NCBI RefSeq assembly: GCF_910585845.1
Contig: NZ_CAJUHF010000006.1
Coordinates: 1 to 64,000, forward strand
DNA length: 64,000 nucleotides
Direction: 5' to 3'
DNA from: an uncultured Bacteroides sp.
Lineage (GTDB): Bacteria; Bacteroidota; Bacteroidia; Bacteroidales; Bacteroidaceae
Made by a program: the position numbers and the translations under genes
Shown: piece by piece, positions 42,641-51,544 of the stretch
Position numbering within the stretch: position 1 is the stretch's first letter
Layout of the letters: each line of letters opens with the position of its first letter
Notes under the pieces: model-generated
What the model was told of the DNA's origin: nothing
Database searches by the model: none
What the model saw: only the letters and a program-made list of their open reading frames with translations

Positions 42641-44294
42641 TCGATCATACCGGCGTAAGTCAGGTTATTCCAGCCCAAGTCATCGTTCAGGAAGTTGTGT
42701 ACCGATACGCCGAAACCGTCGTTGCTGGTATTCTCTTCCCAAGAGTAACCGCCATCAGACCCAACTTGTGTACATCGTTGAAGGTCTTGTCAAAGTTGAC
42801 ATAGGTCTCAAAGGTTTGATTGTGGCCGAAGTAAGTACTACGCTGAGCCACACCGTTCATCGAGGGAGTTACATTGCCGTACTTGTCATTGATTTGGGTG
42901 TTGTGCGAATGGTAGGCACTATAGGTTCTCTGGTGGTTATCATACGAATAGTTGGCATTCCAAGTCAGACCATCGATGATGTTCAACGTAGCCTTAGCTA
43001 GAATCTGATTACGCTTCCATTCGGTCTGCGACTTGTCTTCGTAGATCATAGAGAGGGGATTGTAGTTGCTGGAACCTTCGCCATGCGACCAGTTACCGTC
43101 AGTCTGACGGATAGGCAACGTGGGGTTGAAGTAGTTCATGGCATCAAGCACGGATGCACCTTCATCGCCCATAGGTACACCGACGTGCTTGCCGAACATA
43201 CTATTTACACCAGCACTCAATTCCAGCCTATCCTTCAGCACTTTGGTACTGACCAATGAACGGAAGTTGGCACGATCCATCTTCGAACCAGTTACGACGC
43301 CTTCGCGTTTGGTTATGTTGACCGAAGCCATATAGGTGGTTTTCTGACCGCCACCGTTGATAGACAGATTATGATTGTGGCTCAATGCTGTCTGCATGAC
43401 TTCATCCTGCCAATCGGTACTATTGCCACCGTCATACATGTAATTGATATTATTTTGTTTCACATAGCCACGGATGTCATCGGCAGAAGCCATATCCAGC
43501 GTCTTCAGGGCATTATCAAATGCCACATAGCCTGAATAGCTGACGTTGACGCGCTCCTGATTATTCTTACCTTTCTTGGTAGTGACGATAATCACACCGT
43601 TGGCTGCCTTTGAACCGTAGATAGCGGTAGCCGTAGCGTCGCGCAAAACGTCGATGCTCTCAATATCGTCGGGAGATACCATTGAGATATCCACACCAGG
43701 GATACCATCGATCACATAATAAGGGCTCATGGCACCCGAGCGCAACGAAGAAGCACCGCGCAGAGTTATACTGGGCGTACCGTTGGGGTCTCCGGATGTT
43801 GTCACCGTCAGACCTGCCACCTTGCCTTGCAGCATGCTGGCCGCATCGGAAAATACACCTTTATTCAATTCGTCGGCTTTCACAGTAGTGATGGAAGAGG
43901 TAACGTCTTTACGGGTCATGCTTCCATAACCAATAACAACAACTTCATCCAGCAATTCGTTGTCCTCGGACATTGTTACGTTCATGATTCTTTGGGTCAC
44001 TTTCACTTCCTGTTTGGTATAGCCTATAAAAGAGAATATCAGAGTTCTTCCTCTTTCTACATTCAGGGAGTATTTTCCTTCGATGTCGGTGATACAGCCG
44101 TTGGTGGTACCGGCTTCAAATACATTGACACCGATAAGCGGCTCACCACTCTTATCTGTTACAGTACCGGTCACCCTGTTTTGGGCAAATGCCAAAGTAC
44201 TGTTCAGCAGGAACACGACAAAGAGCATGCTCTGTACAAATGTTCTCTTTCCTCTTAAATGTTCATTCAGCATAAATTTAAAGTTTTTAGTCAT
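42620..44294 (-). pseudogene. SusC-like TonB-dependent receptor, truncated and frameshifted
   Basis: The 5' half of a SusC: signal peptide (FVVFLLNSTLAFAQ), carboxypeptidase-regulatory-like domain (VTGTVTDKSGEPLIGVNVFE), plug domain (DELLDEVVVIGYGSMTRKDV) and the first beta-barrel strands. The in-frame protein stops at 42687 (535 residues). A one-base loss near 42750 (GCGGTTAC where GCGGGTTAC is expected) shifts the frame; the true continuation GYSWEENTSNDGFGVSVHNF is readable in another frame down to about 42,640. There it meets the truncated HTCS tail to tail. A normal SusC has about 1,000 residues. No SusD gene follows. Confidence 0.9.
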
Positions 44295-45119
44295 AAAATG
44301 ATTTATTGTTTATATGTATTAGCACTTATTATTTTACGGAGGTAAAAATGGGATCTACCTATTACATCTATGTTATACACATATTAAATGTGTATTACGG
44401 AGTGTTACAATCTCCGTACGGCAGTGGTGGAGACAATGAGAATTGCGACTCTATGCTAGTCTTGCAGACTGGCATAGACTTAGAAACAAGTTGAGAAAAT
44501 GTTTTTGCCATCACAGTATTTTAGGTTTTTAATTATTGCAAAGTTAAGTTGACTATATGAGAACAAAGAGGAAAATAATACAAAACAAGGGGAAAATAGT
44601 GAACGGTACGTTTTTTTGTCTCTATTACGTTCTTATATGACTAATAAGGGGCTACAAAGATACAAGATACAGGATTATGTGTTACAAGACCACAAGATAC
44701 AAAGTCGCAAGATACAGGATTAGCGTAAGCATGCGAAGCCAACAATATAAACATAAGGCAAGGATAAAACGACCGATCAACATCCCATAACACTATCGGA
44801 CGGCGTGTTAAGATTCCGGTTCCATTTCAACGCCAATCCTTGAAAAAGACATCAGTTGAATATTTAGAGCCTGTTTAAATCTCCTTCAAAAAGTCTTTTA
44901 TTCAGTTTCTTTGGGGGGTCTTCTCGGTCTGTTTCCATCTTTCTATTCATCACATAGCCCGCTATGCACCTTATAAAACAGGGAAACATCCTCAAAAAGA
45001 ATTTCCAAAAGAAGACTGAACAATATCTAAACAGGCTTTTAATTCCACCAACAAGTGTCTTGCAAGCTGATAAACTAATGAGAAACAATCGCAGGATGTT
45101 TCTCTCTGACCATAGCAGG
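44295..45119. other. Intergenic region upstream of the truncated susC
   Basis: 825 bp without a credible gene. It contains the presumed susC promoter, a 45-bp direct repeat (copies of CAAGATACAGGATTA near 44664 and 44709) and an inverted-repeat element at 44868-45037. Confidence 0.55.
44868..45037. repeat. Possible short inverted-repeat element
   Basis: AGCCTGTTTA (44868-44877) and TAAACAGGCT (45028-45037) are exact 10-bp inverted repeats bounding 170 bp. No target duplication is evident. The minus strand reads MNRKMETDREDPPKKLNKRL and onward to the element end, possibly a transposase or element remnant. Confidence 0.35.
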
Positions 45120-46658
45120 CTACCCTGCCCAGTCCTCCCGGTCCAGATTCCGATATCCGATGGCTTCCGCAAGGTGTGAAGGCTGTATCCATTCGCAGGC
45201 ATCAAGGTCAGCTATCGTGCGCGCCACTTTCAGTATGCGGTCGTAGGCACGGGCAGAGAGGTTGAGGCGGTTCATCGCGTTCTTCAGCAGAACCAGCCCT
45301 TTGTCGTCGGGACGGGCATAGCGTGCGAGCAATCGGCTGTTCATCTGCGCATTGCAGTAGACACCAGGCAGGTCGGCATAGCGATTTTCCTGTATCTGCC
45401 TCGCACGTATCACGCGCTCGCGTATCACGGCACTGGATTCCCCCGCCCGTGCATCGGATATCTTCTCAAAGGGGACAGGCACCACCTCTATCTGCAAGTC
45501 GATGCGGTCGAGCAGAGGACCGGATATGCGGTTCAGGTATTTCTGTACCTGCCCAGGAGTACATACACAGGCTTTAGTAGGATGGTTATAGTAACCGCAG
45601 GGACATGGATTCATCGAAGCCACCAACATGAAACTGGCAGGATATTCCACATTGCTCTTCACACGGGAAATCGTAATCTTACGGTCTTCCAACGGTTGAC
45701 GGAGTACCTCTAACACGTTGCGGTTGAATTCCGGCAACTCATCTAGAAACAAGATGCCATTATGCGCAAGGCTGATCTCACCCGGTTGCGGATAGTTTCC
45801 CCCGCCTGTCATGGCGACAGTAGAGATCGTGTGGTGTGGATCGCGGAAAGGACGTCGTGAAATAAGTCCCGCATCTGCCTGTAACTTTCCTGCAACAGAA
45901 TGTATCTTGGTCGTCTCCAAGCTTTCGCCCAAAGACAAAGGAGGAAGAATGGAAGGAAGCCGTTTGGCAAGCATAGACTTTCCGCTGCCTGGTGCACCGA
46001 TAAGAAGAATATTGTGTCCGCCTGCCGAGGCAACCTCCAGCGCACGCTTCACGTTCTCCTGCCCCTTTACGTCAGCAAAATCCAAGTCAAAGTGGCTTTG
46101 ACGGGCATAGAATTCTTCGCGAGTGTTGACAATAGTAGGAGTAAGTTCTCGCTTGTCATTGAAGAACTCAATGACCTCCTTGATGTTCTCCACTCCATAC
46201 ACACTGATTTTATTGACAACAGCCGCTTCACGCGCATTCTGCTGGGGAACGATGATTCCCTCAAAACCCAGTTCGCGAGCTTTGATGGCTATGGGAAGAG
46301 CACCCTTTATAGGTTGCAGACTACCGTCCAGACTCAGCTCGCCCATCATCAGATAACGATTCAATTTTTCGGAACTGATCACTTCGCCGGCGGCAAGCAT
46401 TCCGATGGCAAGGGGCAAATCGTAGGCAGAACCTTCCTTCCGTATGTCGGCAGGTGCCATATTGATAACAATATTGCTGGTCGGTATCCGATAACCGTTA
46501 ACTTGCAATGCGGAAATAATGCGTTGATGACTCTCCTTGACAGCAGAATCAGGCAGCCCCACAAGATAGAACATGCAACCTTTAGAACTGTTTACTTCAA
46601 TGGTGATGAGGGTTGCGTCAATGCCTTGTACAGCCGCTCCGAAAACTTTGATTAGCAT
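45120..46658 (-). CDS. YifB/ComM-type Mg-chelatase-like AAA+ ATPase
   Basis: The protein has 512 residues. An N-terminal Lon-like ChlI domain (GCMFYLVGLPDSAVKESHQR) is followed by an AAA+ core with Walker A GAPGSGKSMLAKRLPS and Walker B NGILFLDELPEF. The cysteine region NPCPCGYYNHPTKACVC and a C-terminal Mg-chelatase domain follow. ComM homologues act as branch-migration helicases in recombination. It is full length. A 22-bp repeat array lies in the 230 bp upstream. Confidence 0.95.
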   Translation of the reverse strand: MLIKVFGAAVQGIDATLITIEVNSSKGCMFYLVGLPDSAVKESHQRIISALQVNGYRIPTSNIVINMAPADIRKEGSAYDLPLAIGMLAAGEVISSEKLNRYLMMGELSLDGSLQPIKGALPIAIKARELGFEGIIVPQQNAREAAVVNKISVYGVENIKEVIEFFNDKRELTPTIVNTREEFYARQSHFDLDFADVKGQENVKRALEVASAGGHNILLIGAPGSGKSMLAKRLPSILPPLSLGESLETTKIHSVAGKLQADAGLISRRPFRDPHHTISTVAMTGGGNYPQPGEISLAHNGILFLDELPEFNRNVLEVLRQPLEDRKITISRVKSNVEYPASFMLVASMNPCPCGYYNHPTKACVCTPGQVQKYLNRISGPLLDRIDLQIEVVPVPFEKISDARAGESSAVIRERVIRARQIQENRYADLPGVYCNAQMNSRLLARYARPDDKGLVLLKNAMNRLNLSARAYDRILKVARTIADLDACEWIQPSHLAEAIGYRNLDREDWAG

Positions 46659-46740
46659 CTGATTAATATAGGTATTAGAAATGAGGTATTAATGATCATA
46701 AAATATAAAGGATGAAACACCAAGAACGGGAGAATATACC

Positions 46741-46872
46741 CTGAAAAAACAGAAGATAAATCCTCAAAAACAAAAGAACAAGCTTTGAAAGATAAGGGAA
46801 TAAGCCCTGAGAAACAAAAAAATGAACTTTGAGAAACAAAAGTACGTTCCTTGATGAACAAAGCATAAGAAA
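46741..46872. repeat. Six tandem 22-bp repeats between the DUF4369/thioredoxin-fold gene and yifB
   Basis: Units start at 46741, 46763, 46785, 46807, 46829 and 46851 with consensus YTGARAAACAAAAGWAWRARCY. They are A-rich and degenerate but keep an exact 22-bp period; a weaker unit precedes them. Confidence 0.8.
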
Positions 46873-46889
46873 CACGTAGTAGAAAATCC

Positions 46890-47966
46890 CTATCGCCTGT
46901 TCCTATTCCTTGCCGTGACCTTCTTTGCAGCTTCTTTCTTTTCATTCTCTTCGCGTATATCTTTCAGTTTTCGCTCGATAGCTTTTTCATCCAAGTCTTT
47001 CCCTTCTATCTTTCCGTTGGGACTAAGAAGCAGGTTGGCAGGAAGTTTTCGTATGGCAAACTGTTTGACAACTTCTCCATTCCACCCGGCAAAGTCGCAA
47101 ACCTGTTCCCATTTCAACGTATCGGCCTTGATAGCTTCTTTCCATCGATCTTTCTCCCAATCAAGTGATATGCCAAGCAGTGTAAAATCCTTGTTTTTCT
47201 GTTCTTTCTTGTAGATACGGCGGAACATCGCATTCTCTCTTCGACTTATACTATCCCACGAAGCCCAAAAGTGTACCAACAAATATTGGTCTTTCAGAGA
47301 AGAACGGGTGATCTCCTTCCCCTTGGCATTACGCAGACGGAAGAAAGGCGCCGTTTTCCCAATTTCCGCCTTCTCCTCTTCATCTATCCGACTTAACAGT
47401 TCCCGCATATACGGACGGTCTTTCAGTTCTCCGATCATGCCTTCTGCCAGTGTCTTGATATGTTTCAAATCGGGTTTCAGGGTTTGGACAAAGTATTTGT
47501 CCAACAAATAGACGCCTGCCAACGAAGCGGGATGGCTCTTGATAAAACCTTCCGCCCGCTCTTCCAACTCCTTGGCAGAAGGCACTTCCAGTGTCTTCAG
47601 TTCCTGATTGAAAGCAGTCAGTTCCACATTAGCTGCATTCCCATCCACCTGCAATGCGGACAGGGCGGCATCAGAACCTGCAATCCGTATCCGGTTTCCC
47701 TTGTCCAAAAAGAGTGGATATTCCGTACCATCACTGAACAACAGGACGACAGACACCAACGTGTCGACAGCAAGCGTAGCAGAGAATTTATCCTCCTTGA
47801 CGACCAGCGTATCCACGCGGTCATACATTCGATCCATTCCATACAAGTAGAGCGTATCGTTTCCCAGCCCTTTAATCTCTCCACTGAGACTAACAAACTC
47901 GCTTTTCCCTCCTCCGCAAGCGAACAAACCGATTAATAACAAGCATAACAAACAGACTTTCTTCAT
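46890..47966 (-). CDS. Thioredoxin-fold lipoprotein (TlpA-like) lacking the CXXC motif
   Basis: The protein has 358 residues from MKKVCLLCLLLIGLFACGGG (lipobox Cys17). An N-terminal DUF4369-like beta domain (SLSGEIKGLGNDTLYLYGMD) precedes a helical linker and a thioredoxin/AhpC-TSA-like domain (IGKTAPFFRLRNAKGKEITR). The usual FWASWCxxC is here FWASWDSISRR, so both redox cysteines are missing and oxidoreductase activity is not expected. A binding or structural role is more likely. The ATG at 48032 would add a non-signal stretch and is rejected. Confidence 0.85.
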   Translation of the reverse strand: MKKVCLLCLLLIGLFACGGGKSEFVSLSGEIKGLGNDTLYLYGMDRMYDRVDTLVVKEDKFSATLAVDTLVSVVLLFSDGTEYPLFLDKGNRIRIAGSDAALSALQVDGNAANVELTAFNQELKTLEVPSAKELEERAEGFIKSHPASLAGVYLLDKYFVQTLKPDLKHIKTLAEGMIGELKDRPYMRELLSRIDEEEKAEIGKTAPFFRLRNAKGKEITRSSLKDQYLLVHFWASWDSISRRENAMFRRIYKKEQKNKDFTLLGISLDWEKDRWKEAIKADTLKWEQVCDFAGWNGEVVKQFAIRKLPANLLLSPNGKIEGKDLDEKAIERKLKDIREENEKKEAAKKVTARNRNRR

Positions 47967-48011
47967 TGTTACAAAAACTTTTTTTGCGAAAGTACGGTTT
48001 TTACAGATAAA

Positions 48012-48050
48012 ACAAAAAAAAATGCCCAACATTTCACAACGTCAGGCATT
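48012..48050 (-). terminator. Terminator of the OmpA/TPR lipoprotein gene
   Basis: On the minus strand AATGCC pairs with GGGCATT (partial pairing inside), followed by nine T. It lies 169 bp beyond the stop at 48219. Confidence 0.7.
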
Positions 48051-48218
48051 CCCTTTCCAAAAAAAAAATGGAAAAAATTCCAGTTTATAACAATAGACTT
48101 TACGGAGATTTATTTTCTCAACATACATGTACATGCGCACATATATACAAGAACAAATCCATAAGAAGTCTAACCGTTATTCGTTTGAGAAAATTAAAAT
48201 TTATATTTAACTTTCATA

Positions 48219-49910
48219 TTATTGAATGATGCTCATGAAATCAGAATTCGTAAAATACTTAGCGAATTCCAAATCAGAAGCAGCTTTCTTTGCCAATGAC
48301 GGATCTTTAGCAACAGCACTCTTCAAACTGCTGGTTACCATAGAAGCATTGTTAGTTCTTGCACCCAGCACAGCAGTCAGATATTCAGTATATGCATCCG
48401 GCTTCTCTACGCTTGCCAGTGTGTTCTTAGCCTTGTTGTAATCCTTAGCCAAGATCTGTGCCAAAGCAGCACTGTTAGTCTTTGTGCTACCAAATGCGTT
48501 GACAGCTTTGTCATACTGACCTTGAGCAACATACAAGTTACCCAATGCCTCGTTCAGTTCTTTAGCACCAGAAGCTTTACCCAGATAAGACTCGGCAGCA
48601 GCCTTGTCACCCTTGTTCAGGGCAATCAGACCCAAGTTCATGTTCACCTCAGCGGCGTTGTTCAGAGAAGAAGCCTTCTTAAAGAAGCTTTCAGCCTTGT
48701 CAAGGTTACCAGCCTGATAAGCCAACTTACCTAAGTTATTGTATGCACGGTAATCGTTCGGATAGATTTGAGTAGCCTTCGTATAGATAGCTTCTTTCTT
48801 AGCCAAATCGTTAGTCAATGTTGCAGCATACAGCAATTCTTCGATATCCAACTGCTTAGCGTCAGTGTTTGCCAGATTAGCGATCTCTTCGTCAGACTTA
48901 CCAATGATCTCATAGTTCAATGTCAGACGAGAACGACGCAGTTGCGGCAGAATCTCGTCAGCCAGAGTCTTGTATACAGAAGAAATGTTCTTGATTTCCT
49001 GTTCTCTTTGTTCAGGATCAGAGTACATAGACAGAACGCGAAGGATCAGTTCCTTATCTTGGATGTTTGACTTGGAAACCAGTTCTTGGAAACCTTCCCA
49101 GTCCTGAGCAGTGTATTTCGTATCAATAGCAGCGTCTACTTTTGCCTTCTTCAGATTCTGGTTGATCACCTTAGCAGTGTTGTCCTGACGGTTTTCTGCC
49201 AACTTAGAGTTCAAGCTAACACCACCATCGGGAGATGCGTATGCAGAAACAACGATGTTGCTGATCTTCTTATTCACAGCCTCATCCACGTTCTTCACCT
49301 CTTCATTGAATGCCTTTGCAGTCTTCAATTCACTGGCACGAACATTAGCTTGTTGAATCAAGAACATGATGTTAGCATCGTGTTTTTCTTTGATAATGCG
49401 TTGGAAAGCATCGTCACCATTAGCAGGAGTAGCGCTACTCAAAGTCTGTTCGATAAACTCAGACGTAGAGATCACACCATCGGCAACCTTTACGGCAGGG
49501 ATAGTAATCGTCTTGCTGCCTACAGTAGCCTTAAACTCCAGATAGAGTTCTGATTTTGCCATTTCGGGAACATAGTCGAAAGAAGTTTTCATCGTATAGT
49601 TTCCACCCATCTTGTAGGAAATGGTCTGATCGTTACCTTCTACTTTTTCACCCTGGAATGTAGCAGGTTGTCCTTTAGCTTCTCCGCCGTTCCATTTCAG
49701 CACCGGAGTTACTTCTACTACAGCTTTCTTGTTGAAGTACTTTTCAGGGAACTTACCGTTGATAGTAGCCGGTACCTTACCGCCCACAGCCTCCAATACT
49801 TGCGGAGTTACGGTGAAGTAATCAGAGGATAACTCACCCATTTTGTTGCCACATGATGAAAGAGCAACAATTAATGCCATTAACAAAGGCAAATACAATT
49901 TCTTAGTCAT
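48219..49910 (-). CDS. OmpA-like/TPR lipoprotein
   Basis: The protein has 563 residues. Signal peptide with lipobox ALIVALSSCGNK. A beta-rich N-terminal region (30-170) is followed by an OmpA-like peptidoglycan-associated region (ISNIVVSAYASPDGGVSLNS, then KLAENRQDNTAKVI) and C-terminal TPR repeats (DYRAYNNLGKLAYQAGNLDK). It probably sits at the outer membrane facing the periplasm and links envelope layers. Ala-, Lys- and Asn-rich composition suggests high expression. A TATCTTTG -7 box lies at 49993-50000 (minus strand). Confidence 0.85.
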   Translation of the reverse strand: MTKKLYLPLLMALIVALSSCGNKMGELSSDYFTVTPQVLEAVGGKVPATINGKFPEKYFNKKAVVEVTPVLKWNGGEAKGQPATFQGEKVEGNDQTISYKMGGNYTMKTSFDYVPEMAKSELYLEFKATVGSKTITIPAVKVADGVISTSEFIEQTLSSATPANGDDAFQRIIKEKHDANIMFLIQQANVRASELKTAKAFNEEVKNVDEAVNKKISNIVVSAYASPDGGVSLNSKLAENRQDNTAKVINQNLKKAKVDAAIDTKYTAQDWEGFQELVSKSNIQDKELILRVLSMYSDPEQREQEIKNISSVYKTLADEILPQLRRSRLTLNYEIIGKSDEEIANLANTDAKQLDIEELLYAATLTNDLAKKEAIYTKATQIYPNDYRAYNNLGKLAYQAGNLDKAESFFKKASSLNNAAEVNMNLGLIALNKGDKAAAESYLGKASGAKELNEALGNLYVAQGQYDKAVNAFGSTKTNSAALAQILAKDYNKAKNTLASVEKPDAYTEYLTAVLGARTNNASMVTSSLKSAVAKDPSLAKKAASDLEFAKYFTNSDFMSIIQ

Positions 49911-49992
49911 CTTAGGTAAAATTTAATGTTTGTAATTGAAATTAGTCTATTTGGTTCTTCCCAGTGCCTATTAACACTAAGGTAATGCCTTG

Positions 49993-50000
49993 CAAAGATA
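49993..50000 (-). promoter_or_regulatory. -7 box TATCTTTG of the OmpA/TPR lipoprotein gene
   Basis: Full match to TAnnTTTG, 82 bp upstream of the start codon, which leaves a leader of roughly 75 nt. Confidence 0.5.
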
Positions 50001-50048
50001 TTAAATCTCTTGTCAAATTATGAAATGAGTGGCTAAATTTATTATAAT

Positions 50049-50999
50049 TTAATGAAATTCGCGTTCTTTTCGGAACTTGATATTCCGAGGATGGTGCTCA
50101 ATGATTTCGCTGCGCAGCATATTGCGGTCAATATGCGTATATATCTCCGTAGTTGCAATGGATTCATGCCCCAACATGCACTGGATTGCCCTCAGGTTGG
50201 CTCCACCTTCCAGCAGGTGCGTGGCAAAAGAGTGGCGAAAGGTGTGGGGACTGATGTTTTTGGTGATGCCCGCCGCTTCTGCCAGCTCCTTAATCATGTG
50301 GAAAACCATGATGCGAGAAATGTTGTTCCCCCAGCGAGCTAGGAAGACGTAATCTTCGAATCCTCTTTTTATCTTCCCTTGGTTACGGTCTATCAGCCAG
50401 TATTTGATTTCTTTGATGGCACGGGGCGAGATGGGAACCAAGCGTTGTTTGCTACCCTTTCCTTCTACCTTAATAAAACCTTCGTCGAAATAGAGTTCCG
50501 ACAGTTTCAGGTTGCATAGTTCCGACACGCGCAGCCCGCAGCTGTAGAGAGTTTCCAAAATAGCCCGGTTACGCTGCCCCTCTTTTTTACCCAAATCCAC
50601 AGCAGAGATGATGGTATCTATCTCTTCTACAGTAAGTACTTCCGGTATCTTGAATCCTATTTTGGGACTTTCGAGCAATTCGCTGGGATTGTCTTCCCGA
50701 TAGTCTGCCAAGGTAAGGAAGTGAAAGAATGATTTGATTCCGGAAATGATGCGCGACTGTGAGCGGGGATGTATACCGATGTCGTGTAATCCGGCGGCAA
50801 AACGCCTCAGATCGTCCAGACAAACCTCAAGAATATCAATATGTTCCTCTTCGAGAAAGCGCAACAACTTATCAAGGTCAGTCAGGTAAGCCTCGATCGT
50901 ATTGCCGGAAAAAGCTTTTTCCAGCTTCAGATATTGCTGGTACTTCCTGATTATCAGGGCTTTTTTTTCCTTATCCCTTGTTTTTTCTTCTAATTCCAT
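50049..50999 (-). CDS. xerD: Tyrosine recombinase XerD
   Basis: The protein has 316 residues. The N-terminal SAM-like domain (YLKLEKAFSGNTIEAYLTDL) is followed by the catalytic domain with Arg in SCGLRVSELCNLKL, HTFRHSFATHLLEGGANLRA and GHESIATTEIYTHID (Tyr nucleophile). It resolves chromosome dimers at dif with XerC. Length and motif spacing are normal. It is divergent from aroQ, with the promoter TACCTTTG for the latter at 51009-51016. Confidence 0.9.
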   Translation of the reverse strand: MELEEKTRDKEKKALIIRKYQQYLKLEKAFSGNTIEAYLTDLDKLLRFLEEEHIDILEVCLDDLRRFAAGLHDIGIHPRSQSRIISGIKSFFHFLTLADYREDNPSELLESPKIGFKIPEVLTVEEIDTIISAVDLGKKEGQRNRAILETLYSCGLRVSELCNLKLSELYFDEGFIKVEGKGSKQRLVPISPRAIKEIKYWLIDRNQGKIKRGFEDYVFLARWGNNISRIMVFHMIKELAEAAGITKNISPHTFRHSFATHLLEGGANLRAIQCMLGHESIATTEIYTHIDRNMLRSEIIEHHPRNIKFRKEREFH

Positions 51000-51008
51000 T
51001 TCTTTTTT

Positions 51009-51016
51009 TACCTTTG
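51009..51016 (+). promoter_or_regulatory. -7 box TACCTTTG upstream of aroQ
   Basis: Matches TAnnTTTG; 83 bp before the aroQ start codon, with the XerD start only 10 bp behind it. Confidence 0.5.
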
Positions 51017-51098
51017 CACCGCAAAAAAGGACGGTACCGTTCTATAAATTGGAATGCGGAATTGTCACTTCCGGGACAAAGGTATAAAAAATTGTGTT

Positions 51099-51524
51099 AT
51101 GAGGATACAAATAATTAATGGCCCCAATATTAATTTGTTGGGCAAGCGTGAACCTTCCATTTACGGCAGTATTACTTTTGAGGATTACCTTGCCGAACTC
51201 CGTAAAAAGTATGCCAATGTACAGATCGACTATTTTCAGTCAAACATTGAGGGAGAGCTGATAGACAGGATTCAACAGAGCGGCTTCGAGGTGGATGGTA
51301 TCATCTTAAATGCAGGTGCTTACACCCATACTTCCATTGCTTTACAGGACGCTATCCGTTCAGTCACTGCTCCGGTCATCGAAGTACACATCTCCAATGT
51401 GCATGCCCGTGAGGCTTTCCGCCATGTATCGATGATAGCCTGTGCCTGCAAGGGAGTGATTTGCGGTTTCGGACTGAACTCTTACCGTCTGGCACTCGAA
51501 GCGTTGATTCACGAAACATTATAA
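51099..51524 (+). CDS. aroQ: Type II 3-dehydroquinate dehydratase
   Basis: The 141-residue protein starts MRIQIINGPNINLLGKREPS. Catalytic Tyr is in REPSIYGS, His in NAGAYTHTSIALQDAI, and the lid residues in EVHISNVHAREAFRH. It removes water from 3-dehydroquinate in the shikimate pathway. An ATG at 51054 adds 15 residues before the conserved start and is rejected. It is followed after 20 bp by pyruvate kinase. Confidence 0.95.
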   Translation: MRIQIINGPNINLLGKREPSIYGSITFEDYLAELRKKYANVQIDYFQSNIEGELIDRIQQSGFEVDGIILNAGAYTHTSIALQDAIRSVTAPVIEVHISNVHAREAFRHVSMIACACKGVICGFGLNSYRLALEALIHETL

Positions 51525-51544
51525 TTCATAATTTAATAAAGCCT

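Noticed and set aside
42193..42804. Apparent C-terminal extension of the truncated sensor (plus) and a 161-residue minus frame
   Set aside because: Each is the other pseudogene read on the wrong strand or across the junction.
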